Shown here: positions 45,254 to 53,926 of the stretch, piece after piece
Layout: every line of letters begins with the position of its first letter
How positions within the stretch are numbered: position 1 is the first letter of the stretch
Assembly (NCBI RefSeq): GCF_002304005.1
Contig: NZ_MRCQ01000002.1
Coordinates: forward strand, 434,001-498,000
DNA from: Flavobacterium sp. ACN6
Lineage (GTDB): Bacteria; Bacteroidota; Bacteroidia; Flavobacteriales; Flavobacteriaceae
Direction: 5' to 3'
DNA: 64,000 bases
The notes under the pieces: model-generated
Told to the model about the DNA's origin: nothing
Seen by the model: the letters and a program-made list of their open reading frames with translations, nothing else
Databases searched by the model: none
Position numbers and translations under genes: made by a program

Positions 45254-46570
45254 CTAATACTTCAGCCATCTATACAATTCCTTCCATGTTGGTTTTTTAC
45301 CATACATTAAAATACCTACGCGGTAAATTTTTGCAGCGAACCAAACAACGAAGAAAAAGGTAGCAAACAATAATGATACCGAAATTGCGATTTGCCACCA
45401 CGGCACGCCAAACGGAATACGCATTAACATTACAATTGGCGACGTTAACGGAATCATCGAAAACACAACCGCAACTGTTCCGTGAGGATCATTTACTACG
45501 GTGAAAAATCCGATGTAAACACTTAAAATTAGAGGCATTATAATGGGCAGTAAAAATTGCTGCGAATCGGTTTGATTGTCAACCGCCGCTCCAATTGCTG
45601 CATAAAATGAACTGTATAAAAAATAACCTCCTATAAAATACACTACAAAGCCGATTATAATACTTGCAATTGGAAGATTCCATAATTCAGCAATATACAT
45701 TTGCGCTGATCCTGCAAATTCATGTTGTGCCGACTGCATTAATTCTGGTGAAATTCTGGCAGTTGGCCCAATGTTGACACCAAAAAATGCCGACGCCGCA
45801 AACATTAATCCCAAACCAATAATCGCCCAAATCATAAATTGTAAAATTCCTGCAAGCGATGTTCCCACAATTTTTCCAATCATTAATTGAAATGGTTTTA
45901 CCGATGATATAATGATTTCGATAATACGGTTTGTTTTTTCTTCGATTACACTTCGCATTACCATATTTCCGTAAATGATAATAAACATCATAATCAAATA
46001 ACCAAAAGCACCGCCAATTCCGATTTTTATCTCGTTCAAACCTTTTAAACTCTCTTCTCCAGATGCTTTAACCAAATGAATATTTACTTTTGACTGCGCT
46101 TTTTGGATAGCAAGAGTATCTAAATTTGCTTCTTCCAGATTTAGTTTTGTAATTTTTGTTCCGATGATATCCTGTGTGCTTTCTACAAAAGAAATACTGG
46201 GACTGTTATTCGAAATAAATTCGATTTTACTTTCTAAATCTTTCGCGTTATTTGTTTTTGGGATTACAATTAATCCGCTGAAATTTTCTTTTGTAATGCT
46301 GTCTTTTAAAGCTTTTACATCAATTTCAGATAAATTAATGTATTTAAATTCGGCTCCTTTTTTATTTTCCTTTAAAAAATCGGCAGCAAAAAGTCCAGTT
46401 TCGTCGTGAATGGCAATACGTTTTGTTTCGGCTTTCATGGAACTCAAATAGCCAATAAATACAGCTATCGCCACAAATAAAAGCGGACTCAAAAAAGTCA
46501 TAACAACAAAGGACTTATTGCGGACTTTTGCAATAAATTCTCTTTTTATAATCAACGAAATGATGCTCAT
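45254..46570 (-). CDS. ABC-2 type exporter permease (NatB-like)
   Basis: A 438-residue permease starting MSIISLIIKREFIAKVRN (ATG 46568-46570; a longer form adds MKIKIF). One N-terminal helix, a large external loop (residues about 45-185), then five helices including the conserved YGNMVMRSVIEEKTNRIIEI segment that precedes the core ABC-2 helices. NatB-type proteins export Na+ or unknown compounds. Its ATPase partner lies 78 nt upstream and is co-directional. Confidence 0.87.
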   Translation of the reverse strand: MSIISLIIKREFIAKVRNKSFVVMTFLSPLLFVAIAVFIGYLSSMKAETKRIAIHDETGLFAADFLKENKKGAEFKYINLSEIDVKALKDSITKENFSGLIVIPKTNNAKDLESKIEFISNNSPSISFVESTQDIIGTKITKLNLEEANLDTLAIQKAQSKVNIHLVKASGEESLKGLNEIKIGIGGAFGYLIMMFIIIYGNMVMRSVIEEKTNRIIEIIISSVKPFQLMIGKIVGTSLAGILQFMIWAIIGLGLMFAASAFFGVNIGPTARISPELMQSAQHEFAGSAQMYIAELWNLPIASIIIGFVVYFIGGYFLYSSFYAAIGAAVDNQTDSQQFLLPIIMPLILSVYIGFFTVVNDPHGTVAVVFSMIPLTSPIVMLMRIPFGVPWWQIAISVSLLFATFFFVVWFAAKIYRVGILMYGKKPTWKELYRWLKY

Positions 46571-46574
46571 AAAT

Positions 46575-46646
46575 ATTTTAATTTTCAAATTCCAAATTCC
46601 AATTTAAAACGCTGTAAAATTGGAATTTGGAATTTATTTTTTGGAA
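46575..46646. repeat. Degenerate word repeat (GGAATTT), inverted arms
   Basis: CAAATTCCAAATTCCAATTT and AATTGGAATTTGGAATTT...GGAATTT fill the 78-bp gap between the ATPase stop and the permease start and could form one long hairpin. Confidence 0.7.
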
Positions 46647-46648
46647 TT

Positions 46649-47578
46649 TTAAAATTTATTCTCAGTAACAGTTTGAATAAAAATATCGTTTACACTTGGA
46701 ATTTTTTCTACAAAATGCGTTACCTGTCCGCGTTGTGTCAAAATATTCAATAACTCGTTTGGCGCAGCATCTCCAATTTGAATGTTTAATTTTAAATCGT
46801 CATTTAAAGATTTAAAACTAGCTGGCGAAACGGTGAATTTTTGTGTAATGTCATACATCAAACCTTCTACATTACTGGTTAGGATTCCAACTTCAAAACT
46901 ATTGGTTTTAAACTGGCGTTTTACATCACTCACTTTTCCTTCAATCAGTTTATTTGATTTGTGAATTAAAGCAATATGATCGCAGAGTTCTTCAACGCTT
47001 TCCATTCTATGTGTAGAGAAAATAATAGTAGAACCTTGCTCTTTTAAAGCCAAAATTTCATCTTTAATCACATTTGCATTTACAGGATCAAAACCAGAAA
47101 AAGGCTCATCAAAAATTAATAATTTTGGCTTATGCAAAACACAAACTACAAACTGAATTTTCTGCGCCATTCCTTTAGAAAGCTCTTGAATTTTCTTGTT
47201 CCACCAGCCTTGAATTCCTAAACGATCAAACCAATAATCCAATTGTTTTTTGGCTTCGGCTTTAGAAAGCCCTTTCATCTGTGCCAGATACAAACACTGC
47301 TCTCCTACTTTCATCGAACTATACAAACCTCTTTCTTCTGGAAGATAGCCAATTGTCTGCACATGTTTGGGCTGTAGTCTTTCTCCATCCAAAATAACTT
47401 CACCGCTGTCTGGCATAGTAATTTGATTGATGATTCTAATAAGGGAAGTTTTTCCAGCTCCATTTGGACCTAAAAGTCCGTATATGCTGCCTTTTGGTAC
47501 ATTTAATGAAACCTCGTTAAGCGCTACATAATCGCCATATTGTTTTACGACTTTATGTACTTCAAGTAAGTTACTCAT
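46649..47578 (-). CDS. ABC transporter ATPase (NatA-like)
   Basis: A 309-residue ATPase: Walker A GPNGAGKTS, Q-loop GYLPEERGLY, signature LSKGMAQKIQ, Walker B LLIFDEPFSGFD and switch His STHRMES. The EERGLY and LSKGMAQK wording and the C-terminal DUF4162-type extension (about 220-309) mark NatA/YhaQ-like subunits. It energises the permease encoded 78 nt downstream. First gene of the two-gene operon. Confidence 0.9.
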   Translation of the reverse strand: MSNLLEVHKVVKQYGDYVALNEVSLNVPKGSIYGLLGPNGAGKTSLIRIINQITMPDSGEVILDGERLQPKHVQTIGYLPEERGLYSSMKVGEQCLYLAQMKGLSKAEAKKQLDYWFDRLGIQGWWNKKIQELSKGMAQKIQFVVCVLHKPKLLIFDEPFSGFDPVNANVIKDEILALKEQGSTIIFSTHRMESVEELCDHIALIHKSNKLIEGKVSDVKRQFKTNSFEVGILTSNVEGLMYDITQKFTVSPASFKSLNDDLKLNIQIGDAAPNELLNILTQRGQVTHFVEKIPSVNDIFIQTVTENKF

Positions 47579-47671
47579 GCTGTTTTTTAGATTTTCTGCG
47601 TCACTTTACCTATTATGGCTCAGCGACTGTAAAAGTAAATAATTCGAAGCGAACTTGCATTATATTAAGCA

Positions 47672-47707
47672 AAAAACCCATTCTAATTTGCACTAGAATG
47701 GGTTTTT
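47672..47707. terminator. Terminator of the dnaJ unit
   Basis: AAAAACCCATTCTA (47672-47685) and TAGAATGGGTTTTT (47694-47707), a perfect 14-bp stem with T on the minus strand, between dnaJ and natA-like genes. Confidence 0.85.
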
Positions 47708-47737
47708 GATAGTATATCATTTTAGAAAAAGTTTCAA

Positions 47738-48847
47738 TTATGAAAACATATCTTTTACTTTTTCGAAAAATGATTTCTCTGATTTCTCTGGACTTGGAAC
47801 AAAATGTTCGTCGTTTAGAGCATTTTCAAAGAATTGTTTTTGTTCTTTATTTAAAGTTTTAGGAGTCCAAACATTTACGTGAACTAATAAATCTCCATTT
47901 CCGTACCCATTTAAACTTGGGATTCCTTTTCCTTTTAATCTTAAGATTTTTCCAGATTGAATTCCTTCTTCAAGTTTAATACGAACTTTTCCGTTGATAG
48001 CTTCAATATCTTTTGAAGATCCTAAAACAGCTTCTGGGAAACTAATATATAAATCGTAGTGAACGTTTTCACCTTCACGTTTTAGGAATTCGTGCTCAAT
48101 TTCCTCAATAGCAACAATTAAATCACCCGGAATACTGTTTCCTGGTGCATCGTTACCTTTGTTAGAAACTTTCAACTGCATTCCGTCAACAACTCCCGCA
48201 GGAATTTTGATTGATACCGTTTCGTCTTCTTGAACCATTCCTTGTGCATCTGCCTCAGAAGGTCTTTTATCTAAAATCTGTCCAGAACCACCACAAGCAG
48301 GACAAGTTGATGCAGATTGCATTCTTCCTAAGATGGTATTGGTTACACGCATTACCTGACCTTGACCGTTACAAGTTGTACAAGTTTTATACGTTACGCC
48401 TTTTGCCTGAACTTTACGTTTTACTTTTACTTTTTTCTCTACTCCATTTGCAATTTCTTCTAAAGTTAATTTTACTTTAATTCGAAGATTGCTTCCTTTC
48501 GCACGGCGAGGACCACCGCCTCCGCCTCCGAAACCGCCAAATCCGCCGCCAAAAATATCACCAAACTGGCTGAAAATGTCATCCATGTTCATGCCGCCGT
48601 GACCGCCGCCAAATCCGCCTGAACCATCAAATGCTTGATGTCCGTATTGATCGTATTTCGCTTTTTTATTTGGGTCGCTCAAAACTTCATAAGCTTCTGC
48701 CGCCAATTTGAAGTTTTCTTCTGCCTCTTTGTCGCCTGGGTTTTTATCAGGGTGGTATTTTAGCGCACTTTTTCTATATGCTTTTTTTATTTCAGCAGCG
48801 TCGGCATTTTTTGAAATGCCTAGTATTTCGTAAAAATCTTTTTTCAT
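47738..48847 (-). CDS. dnaJ: Chaperone DnaJ with a single zinc centre
   Basis: A 369-residue co-chaperone of DnaK. J domain 1-70 with HPD at 32-34, then a Gly/Phe-rich region (76-113), a zinc region and two C-terminal client-binding domains. A normal DnaJ has four CxxCxGxG motifs; here only CTTCNGQG (156-163) and CPACGGSG (182-189) remain. These are motifs 2 and 3, which bind zinc II; motifs 1 and 4 (zinc I) are gone. It lies downstream of grpE in the same direction. Confidence 0.94.
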   Translation of the reverse strand: MKKDFYEILGISKNADAAEIKKAYRKSALKYHPDKNPGDKEAEENFKLAAEAYEVLSDPNKKAKYDQYGHQAFDGSGGFGGGHGGMNMDDIFSQFGDIFGGGFGGFGGGGGGPRRAKGSNLRIKVKLTLEEIANGVEKKVKVKRKVQAKGVTYKTCTTCNGQGQVMRVTNTILGRMQSASTCPACGGSGQILDKRPSEADAQGMVQEDETVSIKIPAGVVDGMQLKVSNKGNDAPGNSIPGDLIVAIEEIEHEFLKREGENVHYDLYISFPEAVLGSSKDIEAINGKVRIKLEEGIQSGKILRLKGKGIPSLNGYGNGDLLVHVNVWTPKTLNKEQKQFFENALNDEHFVPSPEKSEKSFFEKVKDMFS

Positions 48848-48851
48848 AATT

Positions 48852-48905
48852 AGAATTAAATTCCAAATCTAAAAATTCCAAATTCCAATTTTTATATTGG
48901 CATTT
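48852..48905. repeat. Degenerate word repeat (AAATTCC)
   Basis: TTAAATTCCAAATC, AAATTCCAAATTCCAATTT and TTGGCATTTGAAAC lie between dnaJ and grpE and belong to the GGAATTT family. Confidence 0.6.
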
Positions 48906-48924
48906 GAAACTTCTATTTTTATTT

Positions 48925-49503
48925 TTAGTTTCCGATCACCACTTTAGGGAAACGAATAATTTTGTCTCCTAATTTGTATCCTTTTTCAATAACATCAACA
49001 ATTTTCCCTTTTAATTTTTCAGACGGAGCTGGAATTTGGGTAATTGCCTCAGCAAAATCAGCATTAAAAGCATCACCTGCTCTTACTTCAACTTGCTCTA
49101 AACCTTTAGTTACTAAAGTGCTTTTTAATTTTTCGTGAATTAATTCAACACCTTTAGTTAAATTCTCATCTTCAGATTTATTGATTTCTACCATCGCTCT
49201 ATCAAAATCATCTAAAACTGGAAGCATTGCCAATAAAACTTCTTGGTTTGCGGTTTTAAATAAATCGATACGCTCTTTTGAAGTTCTTTTTTTGTAATTT
49301 TCAAATTCGGCAAATAATCTCAAAAACTTATCTTTTTCTTTAGCCAAGTCTTGAGCCAATTGCTCTTCAACACTTAATTCTTCAACAATTAACTGTTCTC
49401 CGTTGGCATTGTTCTCTAACGTTACGTCGTCTAATTCCTGATCGAATTCTGTATTTTCCGTAGTCATATTACTTTTATTTTTAAAAATATTTTTAAACTT
49501 CAT
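48925..49503 (-). CDS. grpE: Nucleotide exchange factor GrpE
   Basis: A 192-residue protein: an acidic disordered N-terminus, a long coiled coil (about 50-110, EQLAQDLAKEKDKFLRLFAEFENYKKRTS) and the C-terminal beta wing with VIEKGYKLGDKIIRFPKVVIG. It exchanges nucleotide on DnaK. The start may be ATG 49503 or, in frame, ATG 49467 (MTTENTEFDQ). The promoter lies 23-30 nt upstream of the first. Operon grpE-dnaJ; dnaK is not in the window. Confidence 0.94.
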   Translation of the reverse strand: MKFKNIFKNKSNMTTENTEFDQELDDVTLENNANGEQLIVEELSVEEQLAQDLAKEKDKFLRLFAEFENYKKRTSKERIDLFKTANQEVLLAMLPVLDDFDRAMVEINKSEDENLTKGVELIHEKLKSTLVTKGLEQVEVRAGDAFNADFAEAITQIPAPSEKLKGKIVDVIEKGYKLGDKIIRFPKVVIGN

Positions 49504-49526
49504 TTTTATTTCTTTCTGTTGGATTG

Positions 49527-49559
49527 CAAAAGTACTGCCAAATCTTATAAAATGTCAAA
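49527..49559 (-). promoter_or_regulatory. Promoter of grpE-dnaJ
   Basis: On the minus strand TTTGACA at 49553-49559, then 21 nt after TTTG, then TACTTTTG (49527-49534), a full TAnnTTTG match. It drives the chaperone pair. Confidence 0.7.
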
Positions 49560-49663
49560 TTGTCACTTTATTAATTATGAGACTTTTAAAAAACGAAATA
49601 CAGCAATTAAAATTTAGTATAATTTTAAGACTATTACGTTATAGTTTATTTTATCTTTGAGAC

Positions 49664-49790
49664 GTAAAAACTAAATCATTACCTATCAAAATTGAATTTA
49701 AGGGTTGGCCTCGGCCTCAAAATAATTATTAATTCAAATTTACCTTATATTAAAAAAAGCTTCGCCTTATTTAGACGAAGCTTTTTTTTT
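49664..49790 (+). ncRNA. Candidate small RNA between grpE and tRNA-Trp
   Basis: TATCTTTG (49652-49659) is a TAnnTTTG word with no gene behind it. About 125 nt later a strong terminator ends the unit. The transcript would contain the pairable arms AAATTGAATT and AATTCAAATTT around a GC-rich GTTGGCCTCGGCC. No open frame of note. It is a candidate only; the -33 element is weak. Confidence 0.35.
49752..49790 (+). terminator. Terminator without a coding gene
   Basis: AAAAAGCTTCG (49754-49764) pairs with CGAAGCTTTTT (49776-49786), followed by more T. The nearest coding gene upstream on the plus strand is far away. Confidence 0.85.
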
Positions 49791-49799
49791 GTTTGTTTT

Positions 49800-50330
49800 T
49801 GTTTTTAACGCAAAGAACGCAAGGTTTTTTTACTTAAGATTTATAAAAATAAAGTTCGCAAAGCTTTGTATTGCTATAGCTTTGCGAACTTTGTAATTCT
49901 AAAAGTATTCTTAGATATAAATAACTTTGCGCCCTTTGCGGTAAAAAAACAAAGCTTTGTATTACTATAGCTTTGCGAACTTTGTAATTCTAAAAGTATT
50001 CTTAGATATAAATATCTGTGCGCCCTTTGCGGTAAAAAACAAAGCTTTGTATTGCTATAGCTTTGCGAACTTTATAATTCTAAAAGTATTCTTAGATATA
50101 AATCTTTGCGCCCTTTGCGGTAAAAAAACACAAAGCTTTGTATTACTATGGCTTTGCGAACTTCATAATTCTAAAAGTATTCGCAGATATAAATCTTTGC
50201 GCCCTTTGCGGTAAAAAAACACAAGCTATGTATTATTATAACTTTGAAGTCTTTGCGGTAAAAAAAAATCGCAAAGCTTTATATTGATATAGCTTTGCGA
50301 ACTTTATTTTTTAATATCTAGAACAAAAAA
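49800..50330. repeat. About 90-bp tandem repeats, four good copies and edges
   Basis: Units start near 49860, 49951, 50041 and 50132 (period 90-91 bp), with decayed copies near 50222 and 50273. Each unit reads AAAGCTTTGTATTGCTATAG, then TTTGCGAACTTTGTAATTCT, a TTAGATATAAAT stretch, and ends GCGCCCTTTGCGGTAAAAA. CAAAGCTTTG is palindromic. The copies are nearly identical, so the array is recent. A frame crosses it only because 90 is divisible by three. Confidence 0.85.
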
Positions 50331-50366
50331 ACTTTGCGTTCCCTGCTGTAAAAGATATTTTTTTTG

Positions 50367-50437
50367 CACGGGCGGAGGGATTCGAACCCCCATCAACGGT
50401 TTTGGAGACCGCTATTCTACCCTTGAACTACGCCCGT
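50367..50437 (-). tRNA. tRNA-Trp (anticodon CCA)
   Basis: On the minus strand a 71-nt cloverleaf: acceptor ACGGGCG/CGCCCGT, a D arm with AAGGGTAGAA, an anticodon stem GCGGT/ACCGT around loop CTCCAAA (CCA), and a T arm GGGGTTCGAATCCC. The 3' CCA is not encoded. It lies alone between the tandem repeats and hisS. Confidence 0.93.
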
Positions 50438-50725
50438 AACTTAAGGTGGGCAAATTAAAAGTTTTTTTTCTTTATCGGCAACTATTTTAAGCAGAGATTT
50501 AAAAAGAAATTCCTTTAAATCCGAGCAATCTGCGACAAAAACCTACACTCCAAATAGTTAACCTATCAAAGTATTTTTAAATATTTCTACAGAAATCCCT
50601 TCTTCTGAACTAAATTTTTATTTCACGCAGATTTGAAAAAGATTTAGGCAGATTAAAGCAGATTTACTTTTTACAAAATCAAATTAAATCTGCTTTACTC
50701 TGTTGTAGAAAACTTTAGAATCAAA
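50438..50725. other. 288-bp gap with GCAGATTT word repeats
   Basis: No gene is visible. It holds CGCAGATTTGAAAAAGATTT, GGCAGATTAAAGCAGATTT and, inverted, AAATCTGCTTT, another word family. It abuts the hisS stop side. Confidence 0.5.
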
Positions 50726-52153
50726 TTATGCCAGTAAAGCATTTTTCAATCCTTCAAGATCAACTGAAATCTGTTCTCCTGTCACTAAGTTTTTAAGCGC
50801 ATAAGAATTTGACTCAATTTCCTGATCACCAGCAATTACCGCAAACGGAATCAATCGTTTGTCTGCATATTGAAATTGTTTCCCAACTTTTACATTATCA
50901 GGATATAACTCAACTTTTATATTTTCTTGTCTTAATTGTTGAATTGCTTTTGAGGCATACAACGCTTCTTTGTCTCCATAATTGATAAAGATTGCTTTTG
51001 AAGTCGCTGCAACAGTTTCTGGAAACAATTGTAGTTCTTCCAAAACCAAATAAATTCTATCCAAACCGAAAGAAATACCGACACCGCTCATATTTTTCAA
51101 ACCAAAAATACCAGTCAAATCGTCGTATCTTCCGCCGCCGCCGATAGAACCCATCGAAACAGTTTTTGGCGCTGCTACTTCAAAAATAGCTCCAGTATAA
51201 TAATTTAAACCACGTGCCAAAGTCACATCCAAATCTAAAGTCGCAGTTGCCAAACCTAAAACGGCAACATTGTCACATATAAATTTCAACTCTTCAACTC
51301 CTTTCATCCCTTCTTCTGAAGAAGCTAATAATTCCGAAAGCTGCTTAATTTTATCTGAGAAAGTTCCTGAAAAACTGAAAAGCGGCTGTACTTTTACTAA
51401 GGCTTCCTCCGCAATTCCTTTTTCAATCATTTCTTTTTTTACGCCGTCTTCTCCAATTTTATCTAATTTATCAAGAGCGACCGTAAAATCTATTAATTTA
51501 TCTGAAGCGCCGATTACCTCCGCGATTCCAGATAATATTTTTCTGTTATTAATCTTAATCGTTACACCTTCTAATCCCAAAGAAGTAAAAACCGTGTCGT
51601 ATAACTGAACCAATTCTACTTCCTGCCAAAGTGATTTTGAACCAACAACGTCGGCATCACATTGGTAGAATTCTCTATAGCGTCCTCTCTGCGGTCTGTC
51701 AGCTCTCCAAACCGGCTGAATCTGATATCTTTTAAACGGAAATTCAATTTCGTTTTGGTGCTGTACCACATATCTTGCAAATGGAACTGTCAAGTCGTAA
51801 CGCAATGCTTTTTCTGAAATTCTTCCTGTAAACTTGTTCAGTTCAATTCTTTGACTCAAATCAATTGTTTCGGCAGAATTAGATTGAAGCGCCTCTATAG
51901 ATTCTGGTAATTCAATTTTATTTTTATTGAAGAAAAAATTACCCGAGTTCAGGATTTTAAAAATCAAACGATCGCCTTCTTCTCCATATTTTCCCATCAA
52001 GGTATCTGAATTTTCAAAAGAAGGAGTTTCTATCGGCTGAAAACCAAATTTCTCAAAATTAGTTTTTATCGTCTGAATAATATATTGACGTTTTGACACC
52101 TCTGCAGGCGAAAAATCTCTTGTCCCTTGTGGAATGCTTGGTTTTGAAGCCAT
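50726..52153 (-). CDS. hisS: Histidyl-tRNA synthetase
   Basis: A 475-residue class II synthetase that charges tRNA-His. Motif 1 region is [20 protein letters not shown], motif 2 is [27 protein letters not shown] (described: Arg and Glu of the ATP site), the histidine A loop is [13 protein letters not shown], and motif 3 is [13 protein letters not shown]. An anticodon-binding domain fills the last about 95 residues. The length is above average because of a short insertion near 60-110. Probably single. Confidence 0.96.
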   Translation of the reverse strand: MASKPSIPQGTRDFSPAEVSKRQYIIQTIKTNFEKFGFQPIETPSFENSDTLMGKYGEEGDRLIFKILNSGNFFFNKNKIELPESIEALQSNSAETIDLSQRIELNKFTGRISEKALRYDLTVPFARYVVQHQNEIEFPFKRYQIQPVWRADRPQRGRYREFYQCDADVVGSKSLWQEVELVQLYDTVFTSLGLEGVTIKINNRKILSGIAEVIGASDKLIDFTVALDKLDKIGEDGVKKEMIEKGIAEEALVKVQPLFSFSGTFSDKIKQLSELLASSEEGMKGVEELKFICDNVAVLGLATATLDLDVTLARGLNYYTGAIFEVAAPKTVSMGSIGGGGRYDDLTGIFGLKNMSGVGISFGLDRIYLVLEELQLFPETVAATSKAIFINYGDKEALYASKAIQQLRQENIKVELYPDNVKVGKQFQYADKRLIPFAVIAGDQEIESNSYALKNLVTGEQISVDLEGLKNALLA

Positions 52154-52164
52154 CTTGCTGTTTA

Positions 52165-52310
52165 TTTTAGATTTCTGATTTTAGATTTTAGATTTTTTTG
52201 AAACCTAAAATCTAAGACCTTTAAAATTAATTTATTTTTAGTTTTTTTTTGATTGTTGGCTTTTTAGACTTTCGACTTTATGACTTTCCAACTTTCGACT
52301 TAATTTAAAA
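52165..52310. repeat. Word repeats (TTTAGATT and GACTTTCGACTT)
   Basis: TTTTAGATTTCTGATTTTAGATTTTAGATT and CCTAAAATCTAAGACC are an inverted pair (52165-52225). Further on, GACTTTCGACTTTATGACTTTCC...ACTTTCGACTT is a tandem GACTTT run (52268-52303). The whole gap to 52400 has no other gene. Confidence 0.65.
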
Positions 52311-52400
52311 TCGTGTGCAAATATCTTATTTTTTAAAATAAATATTGGCAGTTCGAAAACAAACTTGTAACAAAAAACGTATTTTCGTGACAAATTGGTC

Positions 52401-53645
52401 ATGATGCTAAAATTATTTAAAGAAAATATCCGAATTGCTTTTGGTTCTATCAAAACACAATTACTGCGTACTATTCTTACCGTTTTAATTATCGCTATTG
52501 GTATTACAGCTTTGGTTGGAATATTAACAGTTGTTACGGCACTTGAAAATACGGTTTCGACTAATTTTGCATCGATGGGCTCTAACACTTTCAACATTAA
52601 CCAATACGAAAACAATGTTAAAAATCGTGGCGGAAATGAGCGTGAAATTGTGAACCCAATTATTTCATATCCTGAAGCTGTCGCTTTTAAAAACAAATAC
52701 AAATATCCTTTTACAGAAACTTCATTATCTTTTACCGCAACTGCAACCGCTGAAGTAAAATATCTTGATAAAAAAACAGATCCTGAAATTAAAATTGTTG
52801 GAGTCGACGAACATTTTATTTCGAACTCTGGTTTAGAAACAACTTCGGGACGCTCTTTCAATCAATTTGATATTGAAAACAATACATATTCCTGCATCGT
52901 TGGTTCTGATTTTGAAAAAGGCTTACTGAAAGATGTGAATCCAATTGATAAAGTTATTTCAATTCGCGGAGCGCGTTTTAAAGTTATAGGTGTTTTAAAA
53001 GAAAAAGGATCAACATTTGGAAACAGTCAGGATTTACGAGTTCTTATTCCAATTCAAGTCGCGCGTTCTTTATTTACTGCTCCAAATATTAATTATACCA
53101 TGAGTGTAATGGTTTCGAAAAAAGAACTATTAGATGAAGCTGTAGACAATGCCACAAGTACAATGCGAAGAGTGCGTAAATTAAGTCCTGTTCGTGACAA
53201 CAATTTTGGAATTGGCAGAAGCGACGATTTAATTAACAGAATTCTTGGAATTACTCAATATTTAGGATGGGCCGCTTGGATCATTAGTGTTATTACCATT
53301 TTAGGATCATCAATAGCATTAATGAATATTATGATTGTTTCGGTTACAGAGCGTACTCGCGAAATTGGTGTCCGCAAAGCTTTGGGTGCCAAAAGATCTA
53401 CGGTTGCATTTCAATTTTTTATAGAGACTTTACTAATTGGACAAATTGGCGGTTTGGTCGGAATTGTACTGGGAATTTTGGTAGGATCAGGTTTTGCAGC
53501 GATAATGAATTTTGCATTTGTGATTCCATGGATGGCAATTTTTGCCGCTTTTGCAACAAGTTTTTGCGTTGCACTGGTTTCTGGTTTATATCCAGCTATT
53601 AAAGCATCGAAATTAGATCCTATTGAGGCGCTTCGTTATGAATAG
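52401..53645 (+). CDS. FtsX/MacB-type ABC permease
   Basis: A 414-residue permease starting at ATG 52401 (a second ATG follows; a TTG start two codons earlier is less likely). One N-terminal helix ([20 protein letters not shown]), a large periplasmic MacB-PCD domain (about 45-285) and three C-terminal helices (about 290-410), with the conserved [15 protein letters not shown] loop that touches the ATPase. MacB/LolC-type proteins move lipoproteins or peptides by mechanotransmission. No ATPase is next to it; the LolD/MacB-type subunit at 6676 is a possible partner only by inference. Confidence 0.88.
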   Translation: MMLKLFKENIRIAFGSIKTQLLRTILTVLIIAIGITALVGILTVVTALENTVSTNFASMGSNTFNINQYENNVKNRGGNEREIVNPIISYPEAVAFKNKYKYPFTETSLSFTATATAEVKYLDKKTDPEIKIVGVDEHFISNSGLETTSGRSFNQFDIENNTYSCIVGSDFEKGLLKDVNPIDKVISIRGARFKVIGVLKEKGSTFGNSQDLRVLIPIQVARSLFTAPNINYTMSVMVSKKELLDEAVDNATSTMRRVRKLSPVRDNNFGIGRSDDLINRILGITQYLGWAAWIISVITILGSSIALMNIMIVSVTERTREIGVRKALGAKRSTVAFQFFIETLLIGQIGGLVGIVLGILVGSGFAAIMNFAFVIPWMAIFAAFATSFCVALVSGLYPAIKASKLDPIEALRYE

Positions 53646-53648
53646 TTT

Positions 53649-53739
53649 TTTTTTAGTGTTCAGTGTTCAGGTTTTTAGTGTTCAGTAGCCTGACTAAATT
53701 AAATTTTGTCGCAAACCAAAACTGAATACTAAAAACCTT
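53649..53739. repeat. Inverted word repeats (AGTGTTCAGT)
   Basis: TTTTTTTAGTGTTCAGTGTTCAGG and, inverted, AAACTGAATACTAAAAACC, of the CAGT family. The right arm ends exactly where the toxin-tip fragment begins at 53740. Confidence 0.65.
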
Positions 53740-53906
53740 GTTCTCATGTTATCTGAATTATCAAAACCGGCTTTACCTTCATTTGAAGAAGCTGTCTATA
53801 CAAGTTGTTCGTGAGATACTTCATAACCTGGAGGTACTTTATTGCCATTATGCACCAATATTCCATCTTCGGTTACATAATAGTTTTCATTATCTAATAG
53901 TTCCAG
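53740..53906 (-). pseudogene. Polymorphic-toxin tip fragment B (HINT end plus HNH-like start)
   Basis: On the minus strand the frame reads LELLDNENYYVTEDGILVHN, the C-terminal end of a pretoxin HINT/intein domain, then GNKVPPGYEVSHEQ of a nuclease tip. An in-frame TAG (after 'EQLV') and loss of everything beyond NMRT make it non-functional; at 53740 it is cut by a word repeat. The 112 bp at 53740-53851 are a near copy of 55931-56042. HNH/Endonuclease VII-like identity is inferred from the VSHE motif. Confidence 0.7.
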
Positions 53907-53926
53907 ATTGAAATGATTTTAATTCT

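Noticed and set aside
49467..49503. Second, separate grpE start as a different gene
   Set aside because: Both ATGs are in one frame; only the start is ambiguous.
49957..50214. 85-codon frame across the tandem array
   Set aside because: It repeats itself because the 90-bp unit is a multiple of three; the peptide has no domain and lies wholly in repeats.
49800..50330. CRISPR array
   Set aside because: The repeats are contiguous 90-bp units with no unique spacers, and no cas gene is near.
52238..52861. 207-codon frame on the minus strand
   Set aside because: It overlaps the well-supported permease gene in antisense and begins inside it; its composition is that of an antisense shadow and its far end lies in word repeats.
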